Assembly (NCBI GenBank): GCA_028565715.1
Contig: JAOXYC010077783.1
Coordinates: 1 to 14,340, forward strand
DNA length: 14,340 nt
Source of the DNA: Phoronis pallida
Lineage: Eukaryota > Phoronida > Phoronidae
Direction of reading: 5' to 3'
Below are positions 7,082-14,340 of the stretch, in pieces (the first letter of the stretch is position 1; each line of letters begins with the position of its first letter). The position numbers were made by a program, and so were the translations under genes. The notes beneath the pieces are model-generated. The model was not told where the DNA came from. It did no database searches and was given only the letters and a program-made list of their open reading frames with translations.

Positions 7082-7788
7082 AACGTTTGAGTTGTAACAC
7101 TAGAAGTGTCCAGTCACCTTCTATCTAAAAGAAATGCAATAATAACATCAAAATACCTTTATTTATAATGAATGACTTTAAAATAGTATGCTTTATCACA
7201 ATAAAAGCTTTCTTCGAACTTTAACCTCCTCTTCATATTTCTTTACTTGATATTTGACATCCCACTTAATTTAGTAATTTTACCATTGTTTTAGTTCTAA
7301 TATTTTTTCACATGTTTTTTTAAATTCAATGCTTGATCGTAGTAGTATTGAACTTCAGTAATGTAATCTTGGGGTGACACCATGTAGAGAAATGTTAGTT
7401 ACCTTTACTCAATGTTGGGAAAATATTTCTCACTTCAGTAGTATAACTGGAAATAGCAGGTTTGAAACGTTGAGGATAAACAACATTTTATTTATCTGAT
7501 CTTGCCATAAGAAAATTATGTCAAAAATTAGAATTGAATGTCAATTTTTCTATAAACACAAAGTCATTTGAATACTTCCCATCCGTACAAATTAAAACTT
7601 TCTACATCACTGTATTTTCAGCAAAACTTAAGCACCATATTTTATTTAAAAACAAATAAAAACAGCTTTACTTAATAAAGATGGTATTGTGTTGACAACA
7701 ACAAATTTCGGGATGTGTTCTTTCACTGGACAAACTTTACTTTTGAGATAGACAATATATTTAACTATTTAAACTACTTTACAGATTT
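7082..7788. other. Intergenic, nothing recognised
   Basis: AT-rich sequence between the convergent genes with no open frame of note, no tRNA-like or inverted-repeat structure noticed, and no obvious low-complexity tract beyond A/T runs. Confidence 0.6.
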
Positions 7789-8130
7789 TTAAAGATACTG
7801 TCTCCTCGTTGGTGAGGATCTTGGGTCAAAATTCAAATCAACTAGAAATTTTGTGTACGAGTCCTTTGATGAATATAATTAACCTGCATCTTAGTAAAAA
7901 AAATTCAAAAAATTGGTAAAGGGGTAAATTTGAGCTTTTTATCCTAAAAAAGTGTAAATTTTGAGGTTTTTTTGGAAACAAAAATTTCAAATTTACCCCA
8001 TTACCAATTTTTTTGAATTTTTTGACTATGATGCAGGTTTATTATATTCATTAAAGACTCAAACACAAAATTTCTAGTTGATTTAAATTTTGACCCCAGA
8101 TCCTCACCAACGAGGAGACAGTATCTTTAA
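7789..8130. mobile_element. 342-bp palindromic MITE with 32-bp perfect terminal inverted repeats
   Basis: Bases 7789-7820 (TTAAAGATACTGTCTCCTCG...) are the exact reverse complement of 8099-8130, and pairing continues with few mismatches almost to the centre near 7950. The element begins and ends with TTAA, so its target duplication could be TTAA or an internal TA; neither can be chosen from one copy. There is no coding capacity. The truncated relative at 4872-5093 shares the right arm and confirms a repeat family. Confidence 0.85.
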
Positions 8131-8364
8131 TAGCTATTGTTACATTAAATTGTATATATTATTTTTACTTTACAACACCACATTAATAAAAGCTACTTTA
8201 ATAAATAACAATAGTTTAACAATTACAATTTATACAGAATGTTTTTAAGCTTCTAGACTGATTGTATGAAAATGTAGTTGAAAACAATCTTAGTGACTAT
8301 GAAGATTAACGATACATAATTAATTTCGAATATAATCCTTCCAAAATGTCTTTGGCCAATAAAT

Positions 8365-8460
8365 GAGCTTGAATAAAAACAACAAAGGTTTTCAATCGTG
8401 ACATGTTTCGGTGTCCTCCAATGTCACGATTGAAAACCTTTGTTGTTTTTATTCAAGCTC
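8365..8460. repeat. Perfect 40-bp inverted repeat, 16-base loop
   Basis: Bases 8365-8404 (beginning GAGCTTGAATAAAAACAACA) are the exact reverse complement of 8421-8460; the loop is GTTTCGGTGTCCTCCA. Each arm contains GAATAAAAAC, so an AATAAA hexamer is present on both strands. The - strand copy (8453-8448) is the first AATAAA past the rabaptin stop codon. A perfect stem implies a recent origin or maintenance. Confidence 0.9.
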
Positions 8461-9051
8461 TATTAACATAACTAATTGAAAATTTGGTTTTTGAACCAGA
8501 AGAAATGCCACTTATTAATTTAACAAGATTCAAACTATTTGTTTTTTTCATTTAACAAAATTAGGTTGTTTAAAGGACTTGAATTCATTTTGGTTACAAA
8601 AAATATCATTTGAGTACACCAGTGGTATAAGCCTACCTTTGGGTATAGAGCCAATTCTAGTATGATAAAATCTCAAAAATGCACACAGATGGCCTGTATA
8701 AACCCACCGCAGTTTTTTAGCATTCCCAATTTATAAGCTGGGGGTTGTAACCCAGTGTGTAATACATTGCAAATTAATGAATTTGAAAAGACAGAAAAAA
8801 TCCGAACTGAACTGGGAATCGAACCCAGGTCTCCTTGATTGCCGGTCAGATGCTCTACCAACTGAGCTATCCAGCCCGTCCTAATTCAGTCTGAATCTTA
8901 ACGCATAACAGCGCTACTAATAGCCAGTATATATTTCTACCCCATGAGCGGCGCTGTGCACTGCAAATTAAATAAGAAGGTTTCAACCACATTATCACAT
9001 CAACTACGATAATAATTGTTAGGTAAACCAATACTAAAATCCCAGAAGCCC
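8461..9051 (-). other. Rabaptin downstream/3' UTR region
   Basis: Sequence past the rabaptin stop codon (9052-9054). Apart from the SINE head and body it shows nothing recognisable. No AATAAA occurs on the - strand before the hairpin at 8448-8453, so the 3' UTR is either about 600 nt and ends at the hairpin, or uses a variant signal. Confidence 0.45.
8804..8876 (-). repeat. tRNA-derived SINE head (tRNA-Ala-like cloverleaf), body probably to about 8673
   Basis: Read on the - strand, 73 bases fold as a cloverleaf: acceptor GGCTGGA pairs with TTCAGTT (with G-T pairs), D arm GCTC..GAGC, anticodon arm with one mismatch and anticodon GGC, and T arm CTGGG-TTCGATT-CCCAG. A box (TAGCTCAGTTGG) and B box (GGTTCGATTCC) are intact. 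Position 33 is C instead of the invariant T, and a relative lies at about 9777-9838, so it is scored as a SINE head and not a working tRNA. The following sequence toward 8673 is likely the SINE body; its end is not visible. Confidence 0.7.
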
Positions 9052-9219
9052 TCAGTCAGGTGTGGACGGTGGTTCTTTACTGAAGTACGGTGTGGCATCT
9101 TTCACTAGTATTGTATGGCAGACATCACATACTTTGGACTGTCTACTGTTAGGACCACTGTAGACCACCTTTGATGTACAGTCGGCACAGAATATCTTAC
9201 CACAGTGTCGACAATGGTG
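9052..9219 (-). CDS. RABEP1: Rabaptin terminal exon: zinc-binding core of FYVE and C terminus
   Basis: Acceptor AATCTTTCAG (complement of 9220 upward); phase 0. It encodes HHCRHCGKIFCADC, then KVCDVCHTILVKDATPYF and a short Pro/Ser tail ending PSTPD. Five of the eight zinc cysteines are in clear CxxC or HHC context here, including the KVC strand that in most FYVE fingers reads RVC. Confidence 0.93.
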   Translation of the reverse strand, partial: HHCRHCGKIFCADCTSKVVYSGPNSRQSKVCDVCHTILVKDATPYFSKEPPSTPD

Positions 9220-12200
9220 CTGAAAGATTTATAAATAATTATAATTCAAGAAATAGAACTATGGTTTCATATTTTGTGATTTATCAATCATATTGATAAT
9301 CAGACTCCAACAGGACTGTTTTAAAGCTTTTAAAAGTGTCTTTTTTTACATTTTTCAAAAAGTTTTAAAACTTCCAGGAGAAAAAAGGGCAAAGATATTT
9401 TAACATTTTTTGTTGATTTTCAGTTCTGCAAATGCCTCTCATCGATTTTCAACCTGAATAATAACCAAAATGACTTTATGCCACATTCGTATGTGTGTAA
9501 ATACATTTTGGACAAAAAATGCAAAATTGGCATTAAAAAAAGAGATTTCAAATGAATTGAATAGATTCTAGACCACTCACCTTCCTTCTTGTAACAGTAA
9601 ATGGTTGTTTACAACATACACAGTCATCAATATCATCTTCATGTTGCCACCTTACTTCATTCTCAGACTGTCGTATCGTCTCTAGTTGATACTGAAATAG
9701 AAAGTGTCGTTCAGAAGTTTAAAATAGTCACTGACTGTATTTCAATAAATTTGAATATTTTATATTACTTAAAATGTGGAACTCGACTGGGAATATAACC
9801 AAGGTCTCCACCAACTGAGTAACCTAGCCACTCTGGCAAACAAAGACCCCAAGGATCACTTCATATCATATTTATCACTTTCAGCCAGTAAAAACTATAC
9901 ATTAATGTGTACAATAATATGCATTCCTTTCTATGATGGTCTGTGCTGATCACTTAGACTGGATGAAGATTATTCATTTTGGACCGACCACACTGGATGA
10001 AGATTATTCATTTTGGACCGACCACACTCTACAAATTTTGTTAAAAGGAAACTGCATTGATGAATCAAATAAATATACTTACTTGCAAAGATTGTGAAAG
10101 TTTGACAAAGTCTCTTTGAACCATTTCATTATTGTCTAAATCTACTTGTAATGATTGCACCTTAGCTCGCAGTTTAGCGTTGCCTTGCTCCAAAGATGTC
10201 TGCAAACAATTAATGTTTCAATGTTTTTAAAAATACCAATACTATATCTCTTTCAAAATGTACTATCATTCAAAACTTCTGAATTAATTCATAGCATTTT
10301 CATTGCCATTTCCCATGCTACAAGAAAAGAATATCGAAATATTCTAATTTTATAGATAGAAAAATCATCGGTTTTTAATTAAAAAGCTTTCATGTTAGTT
10401 CCAAAGAAATAACCAGCTTCTAAATCTTAATAAGCCATTGCTTTTATCTGAATCTGAACAATTACGTTTGCAGTAACCAATATTGGCATCGAGGCATACG
10501 GGGGAAAGTACACATTACAGATGCTAGGCCATCCAAGACCTGGCAAGATCTTTTTTGTATCGCTGCTCACTGGAAGGGAATTTGAATTTCAGTTTTGACT
10601 TAAGAAAGCTAGAAACATCAAAATAAAGTTAGTCAAATGTTAGTTCTTCCTTAGCAGATCTTCAAATATTGTATAAACGTACTCTTTCTTTGGTCTGTTC
10701 ATCTAGTTGTATCTGTAAGGCATGTATGAGTTGTTTAGACTTGGCTTGAATACTGTGTAGTTGTTGTTCAAGATCTTTTAGCTTGGTCTCAGTTTCAGCT
10801 CGCACCTTGGATTCCCGAGTTAGTTCTGACCTGACACTGTCATGCATCACTGGAATCAAAGATAAACAATAACTATCATATGCCATGGAATAGATTGTTC
10901 ATACTCTCCTGATGATTTCATAATAATAAAATGTTCCTTACTAGGTGAGTTTGTAGGTTGATCTTCAGACGTTTCAATCCGTCTACAACAGATTTTTCTC
11001 AATGACTTGATTAAGGAGTTGATCCAAATCAAGCATCAGCGCCCCCTAATAAACAGAGATAGTGGTGTTATATTGGCACTGGTTTACAACCAAGTGCTAA
11101 AGAAGTTCCCCGCGCAAGAAGATATCACCACAGTCATTGAGAAAAATCTGTTGTAGTCATATTGAAACATCTGAAGATCAACCTACAAACTCACCTAGTA
11201 AGGAACATTTTATTATTATTATAACTATCATATGATCTATAAAATAGTCTCGGGATTTGTTTTCACTTATAATGGAACCGTAATTGTTACAGTAGTACGA
11301 CTATCCCCGCTCAATATACTCAAATGCACTTTTGATGACATCAAGTGTCCACACAAATGTTCCACAGTTTATAAGGAACACCACAGTTTCAGGACAATTT
11401 TTTTCCACAGCTGTTCGTGTGTCTAAACTATAAACTATCTAAGATATGGTCTCTATTTTCTGCATAAATCTACTTCCGACTTAACACTCAGGTACATCAA
11501 GACAAATTATGTTAGATAGCTGCTATGTCTGACATTTTTTAAGGAACAAAAAGACAAATCTATACTTCACCACAAAAGCTCCAATAATAGAGGATGCTGG
11601 ATTTCACAAAAAAGGACGTATACTTATACTTATACTTTAAAAACCATGTGACCGACTTATTCGCCGAACTCTGATCGGCATTATACGTAGTTTTATAAGT
11701 TTTGTACGTTCAACATGGCGATTAAACGTAAGCTCCCAACTTGTGTTTTCAACCTGCAATCACTAAGATATTTTTTGCTGAAATCCTTTGATTTTTGTGT
11801 GTAAAGGTCAACTAACATGTGTTGTTTGTAGAGGAATGGAGAATTTGAACAAATTTGTACAAATTAATGCCAAAACGAAAGTTTGATTGGGCTGCCAATT
11901 TTCAACATGTCGTCTGCTTTGCTCTCGTCAGTCTAGTCTTTGTTTTGTTTGAAAAAAACCCGTATTTTTCCAATGTGTTAAGCTATGAATTGCGTACCAG
12001 TGACAACACAGATTTGATCAAAATATCAAAAATAAATTTTCCAAAAAATTTTTTTTTCACTAAAATTGATTTTTCTTGTGTTTTGAAGTGAAAGTAAAAG
12101 TGAAAAGTAATCGAAAATCGAGCATCGCTTTGACCATTTACTTATACGTATACTTGTACTTGTAATTTAAAAGTATAAGTATAAGTATAAGTATATGTAC

Positions 12201-12487
12201 AGGAAATCGAGCATCCTCTATTGATGAAGGTTCTAAATCCTTTGAGAAATCAATCTTATGTTGAAGGCAACTCGTGCAAGATCCTACATAAACCTACCAA
12301 GTTTCTCCTCCAGCCCACTAATCTCCTGTGACAGATTATCCTCAATCCTCGTCTTCTCCTCATGCTCGCTATGTACTTGATCTTTGAGAAACATAATCTC
12401 ACTCTTGAGATTACCCTCTACATGCTCACGCGCCACCTTAGCTGTGATGATTTCTTCACGATATTTCAGCAGTAATAACTGCATGTC
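9052..12487 (-). CDS. RABEP1: Rabaptin (Rab5 effector) with C-terminal FYVE finger; 3' five exons
   Basis: On the - strand join 12487-12298, 10849-10683, 10199-10083, 9691-9581, 9219-9052 (stop TGA 9054-9052). All junctions are GT..AG and in phase, giving 753 nt, or 250 residues plus stop. The first three exons encode continuous charged coiled coil. DLDNNEMVQRDFVKLSQSLQ followed by LETIRQ matches the conserved C-terminal segment of vertebrate rabaptin-5 in the Rab5-binding region. Where vertebrate proteins end soon after, this one continues into a complete FYVE finger: WQHEDD, CVCC, RRKHHCRHCG, FCADC and KVCDVC, giving eight zinc-binding cysteines. From family knowledge, rabaptins bind active Rab5 and the exchange factor Rabex-5 on early endosomes, and FYVE fingers bind PI3P on the same membrane. 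The 5' exons lie beyond 14340. The symbol denotes the family, since invertebrates need not match RABEP1 versus RABEP2. Confidence 0.9.
9220..9580 (-). other. Rabaptin last intron, nothing recognised
   Basis: This GT..AG intron (- strand donor GTGAGTGG at 9580 downward) splits the FYVE basic motif RRK|HHCRHCG. It is AT-rich, with no repeat or open frame noted. Confidence 0.7.
9581..9691 (-). CDS. RABEP1: Rabaptin exon: end of Rab5-binding helix and FYVE N-terminal half
   Basis: Phases 0 to 0, 37 codons. It encodes YQLETIRQSENEVRW, then QHEDDIDDCVCCKQPF and TVTRRK. The tryptophan plus acidic residues fills the place of the FYVE WxxD motif (here W-x-x-E-D-D), CVCC supplies the first cysteine pair, and RRK begins the PI3P-binding basic patch completed in the next exon. 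Confidence 0.93.
9777..9838 (-). repeat. Decayed tRNA-derived SINE head fragment
   Basis: On the - strand the sequence reads like the element at 8804-8876: GGCTAGGTTACTCAGTTGG (A-box side), then GACCTTGGTTATATTCCCAG (B-box side). The anticodon arm is deleted and the B box is mutated (GGTTATATTCC). The shared head supports a dispersed SINE family. Confidence 0.55.
9958..10025. repeat. Exact 34-bp tandem duplication
   Basis: The unit beginning ACTGGATGAAGATTATTCAT occurs at 9958-9991 and again at 9992-10025 without a mismatch, and ACT of a third unit follows. Identity between the copies indicates a recent local duplication in a rabaptin intron. Confidence 0.9.
10083..10199 (-). CDS. RABEP1: Rabaptin exon: conserved C-terminal Rab5-effector segment
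   Basis: Acceptor TTGTTTGCAG, donor CAA|GTAAGT; phases 0 to 0, 39 codons. It encodes TSLEQGNAKLRAKVQSLQ, then DLDNNEMVQRDFVKLSQSLQ. The QRDFVKLSQ motif is the strongest evidence for rabaptin, as it is near-identical in vertebrate RABEP1 and RABEP2. Confidence 0.94.
10200..10682 (-). other. Rabaptin intron, nothing recognised
   Basis: The donor is GTACGT (- strand, 10682 downward). There is a slightly less AT-rich stretch at 10480-10580 with no identifiable feature. The small + strand open frame at 10155-10355 starts antisense to an exon and is not supported. Confidence 0.6.
10683..10849 (-). CDS. RABEP1: Rabaptin coiled-coil exon
   Basis: Acceptor GATTCCAG, phases 1 to 0. After the split codon (GTG, V) it encodes MHDSVRSELTRESKVRAETE, then TKLKDLEQQLHSIQAKSKQ and LQIQLDEQTKER. 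This is uninterrupted coiled coil with leucine at heptad spacing. Confidence 0.9.
10883..11220 (-). mobile_element. Foldback element copy B with 14-bp target duplication and one-sided tail (rabaptin intron)
   Basis: ATAACTATCATATG flanks the element at 10869-10882 and 11221-11234. Read on the - strand, the 338-bp element has the same order as copy A: terminus with CTTACTAGGTGAGT, inverted-repeat arms (about 85 bp, outermost 10921-10950 against 11190-11220), a central region sharing CACTTGGTTGTAAAC and ATCTCTGTT with copy A, the second terminus, then the single-copy tail at 10883-10920. Arms are shorter than in copy A and the middle is unpaired, so the two differ internally. It is sense relative to rabaptin. 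Confidence 0.85.
11235..11585 (-). other. Rabaptin intron segment between two elements, nothing recognised
   Basis: AT-rich unique-looking sequence between foldback copy B and the terminal-inverted-repeat element. A 64-codon + strand frame here has no resemblance to a known protein. Confidence 0.6.
11586..12222. mobile_element. 637-bp terminal-inverted-repeat DNA transposon (non-autonomous)
   Basis: AATAGAGGATGCTGGATTT at 11586-11604 pairs with 12204-12222 at 18 of 19 positions. Just inside, TATACTTATACTTATACTTT (about 11619-11638) is the inverse of an AAGTATAAGTATAAGTATA tract (about 12168-12196). The interior has CAACATGGCGATTAAAC|GTAAGC at 11711-11733, which looks like a start codon and short first exon with a splice donor, but no transposase is recognisable and the remaining open frame (11855-12091) matches nothing I know. 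The target duplication is unclear, with TA next to the repeat the best guess. It lies inside the rabaptin intron 10850-12297. Confidence 0.7.
12298..12487 (-). CDS. RABEP1: Rabaptin coiled-coil exon (most 5' exon in the window)
   Basis: Acceptor TACTTTTCCAG (- strand, ends at 12488), donor TTG|GTAGGT; phases 0 to 1. It encodes DMQLLLLKYREEIITAKVAR, then EHVEGNLKSEIMFLKDQVHS and DNLSQEISGLEEKLG. This is charged coiled coil with hydrophobic heptads. The exon must be preceded by others upstream (above 14340). Confidence 0.88.
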
Positions 12488-14340
12488 CTGGAAAAGTATA
12501 TTGAAAAAGTTAGATATGTTAACTTTATTTCGGGTGTAAATATGGTTTGTTTACAACCTGCATAGTTTGGATTTAAACCTAATACGGAACAGAATCCCAC
12601 AACTATATTTAATAACCAACAAGGGAAGCAAGACTACACATTATAAAGTTCAAATCTGTCATGACCATGTGAACCACACATATAATACAACTATAGATAT
12701 ATTTGTGAATACATAACAATTTTAACTTTTGAATAATTTAGAATACAGTCATACGTTAGACTTTAGACAATATGGTAATCTAAGTGAAATTACTAATCCA
12801 AACGATGTGCTCTTTCAAGTTCAATTTAGGAAATTAGATGTCATAAAGCAGGATTTTTATTTCAGGATTTTTCTGTGGTTTCGTTTATTGGGAAATGAAA
12901 AACTCATAAATTAGTCATGAGTACAATGTGAATAAAAACAAAATTAATAAACCAGAAAGCTTTGATGAAAAGTTAAATTTATGATTTTTTCCTGTCCATA
13001 AACCACTGTTTATTATTTTGTAAATTGCCCCGCACAATCAAATACCAAACCCCCAATAAAGCCATTCAATAGTTAAAATTATACAGTTTCATGTCCCCAT
13101 TAAATACAAAGTAGTTTACTAACATATTGACCAAGGTAAAATGTGGGAGGAATATTCCAGCATTTATGAATATCAAACAACTCCATCACATGCAAAATAC
13201 ACAATAACATCTATTTGATGAAAATGTTTAACACAGCATTTTTGTTATTTCTGAAGGCATTAAAATAAGTAAAATTTCATGACAGTAAACGTATGTATAA
13301 AATGAACATTTATTTTCATGGGCATTTGTGTTTTTACTCTTTTGTAAAATTAACAACCCAATGACTTGCCAGCTGCAACTGTAAAAAATGTCTATTCATA
13401 CTGAGTGACAAAAACGCCATACAGTCATGAATGGCATTCAAAACATGTTTTTGCGAAAGCTATATTTTTTATATCACGAAATATTATCACAAAAAGTTCA
13501 AGCCTTTTTATCAAAGCGGCAGATCAAACTTATCACAACCCGTCTGCAACAGGTTTTATTGTTCATTCCAAAAACACCCAGGCCAGTAAAAAACTATCAA
13601 TGACTTTTTTATTCCCATTGAAGAGATTCCGACACAAAAGTGCACAATGCGGCACTAGATGTCACCTAGTAAGTTCAACAGCGGCCCTAGGTAAACAGTC
13701 TGTAGGCTATAGGTTAGAATAAAGCCTAGGATAAAGGTAATAGTTTTTATAGGTCAGCTATCATTATCAACCTGTTGAACGGATCAAGTGATTGTGTGAG
13801 CCGGTGATTGTGTGAACGAGTCATTTGTTATTGGGAGAGTGGGCCGGAGTAGACGTGATAAATAAGAGAGTAGGATAATTAAAATTTATTTTACCTGTGG
13901 ATTGAAAGAGAATTTGTAACAGGTGAGTCAATGTACGGTCAACATTTATTTCTTTTAGTGGAAATTTGATTTTGTGGGTTTTAACAATGAAACCCGTTTC
14001 CCTTTTTACTAGTCAGGCAATATAAAGTTTTTGACCCGTCATGTTTGATGGCTGATTCCGAGAAACATGGCCCATGTCGTTGAGTATTGAAACAAAATTT
14101 GATGCTTAATTACCACTCACATTTTGAGATGCCGTTGTTTATTGCAAGCCTAAAATCTTATTTTGTAAATAAATATTCTGACCCTTTCTGGGTACTCCTC
14201 ACTCATACAATAAATCACAAGTTTTTTTGTCTCACATCATTTGACATATTACACTAAATAACCTTGTTATAACTGTCATGTCAGTCAATTTAGGGAAATT
14301 TAATTAGACAATCGAGGGAACAAAAAAAGAAATAGCACTG
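12488..14340 (-). other. Presumed upstream rabaptin intron, nothing recognised
   Basis: No further rabaptin exon was found in 1.85 kb. A 105-codon + strand frame (13405-13722) has low-complexity composition and no family resemblance. GTGATTGTGTGA is repeated at about 13790 and 13808. A donor-like CAG|GTGAGTC occurs at 13919-13927 without a supporting exon. Confidence 0.5.

Larger units (their letters stand above)
9692..10082 (-). other. Rabaptin intron with a decayed SINE head and a 34-bp duplication
   Basis: The donor is GTAAGTATA (- strand, 10082 downward). The intron contains the tRNA-like fragment at about 9777-9838 and the exact tandem duplication at 9958-10025. The small + strand open frame overlapping 9601-9798 is antisense to the FYVE exon and is not a gene. 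Confidence 0.65.

Noticed and set aside
8804-8876. Functional tRNA-Ala gene
   Set aside because: C at position 33, a mismatched anticodon stem, and a related decayed copy 0.9 kb away favour a SINE head.
10894-10915. Hammerhead ribozyme core (CTGATGA) in the tail of foldback copy B
   Set aside because: The 7-base core is there, but no following stem II and GAAA can be placed. CTGATGA also occurs elsewhere (near 6242 and 7031), as chance would predict.
13659-13676. Solo terminus of the foldback family (CACCTAGTAAG)
   Set aside because: Only 11 bases match the element end and neither the partner arm nor the tail is present; chance is adequate.
13405-13722. 105-codon + strand open frame
   Set aside because: The longest frame in the 3' part of the window, but its composition is not protein-family-like, nothing was recognised, no splice partners are evident, and it lies in a presumed intron.
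13880-13930. Further rabaptin exon or a + strand exon near donor-like sites (CAG/GTAAAA on the - strand, CAG/GTGAGT on the + strand)
   Set aside because: No open, rabaptin-like or coiled-coil coding sequence adjoins either site.
1-14340. CRISPR array, bacterial operon or phage region
   Set aside because: No regularly spaced repeats. The two real genes are spliced animal genes and no prokaryotic signals are seen.

Overview
The window is nuclear DNA of an invertebrate animal. It is AT-rich, its genes are cut into short exons by introns of a few hundred bases with GT..AG ends, there is an AATAAA polyadenylation signal, and foldback or inverted-repeat transposon remnants are dense. No prokaryotic operon, Shine-Dalgarno pattern or CRISPR array is visible. 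The phylum cannot be settled from the sequence. A rabaptin ending in a FYVE finger points to a non-vertebrate bilaterian such as a mollusc, hemichordate or cephalochordate.

Two protein genes converge tail to tail. On the + strand (1-6367 coding, poly(A) signal at 6516-6521) lies TBL2, the WD40 protein transducin beta-like 2. It is read here as ten confident coding exons plus a probable partial first exon at 1-52. Every exon junction was joined by hand and the reading phase is preserved throughout. The joined frame gives about 418 residues, with the N-terminal membrane anchor lying upstream of the window. On the - strand (12487 down to 9052) are the last five coding exons of a rabaptin (RABEP1/RABEP2 family). 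They encode coiled coil, the conserved C-terminal Rab5-effector segment and a complete C-terminal FYVE zinc finger. The 5' part of this gene lies beyond the window. TBL2 is known as an ER-stress/PERK partner and rabaptin as a Rab5 effector on early endosomes. They are neighbours, with no sign of shared function.

The rest is introns and a 2.5 kb convergent intergenic region full of repeats. These include: a foldback family with two copies (1134-1490 and 10883-11220), each bounded by a long direct repeat of different length (12 and 14 bp) and carrying the same one-sided tail; a second palindromic family (7789-8130 complete, 4872-5093 truncated); a 637-bp terminal-inverted-repeat element (11586-12222); a foldback with a 7-bp target duplication (83-193) inserted at a duplicated B-box-bearing repeat (195-591); a tRNA-derived SINE head (8804-8876) and a decayed relative (about 9777-9838); and several near-perfect hairpins, the best a 40-bp perfect stem at 8365-8460. 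From 12488 to 14340 nothing beyond presumed rabaptin intron was recognised.

The most unusual signal is the 1134-1490 / 10883-11220 family. A hairpin-forming element with a one-sided tail and variable 12-14 bp target duplications looks more like a retroposed foldback than a classical MITE.
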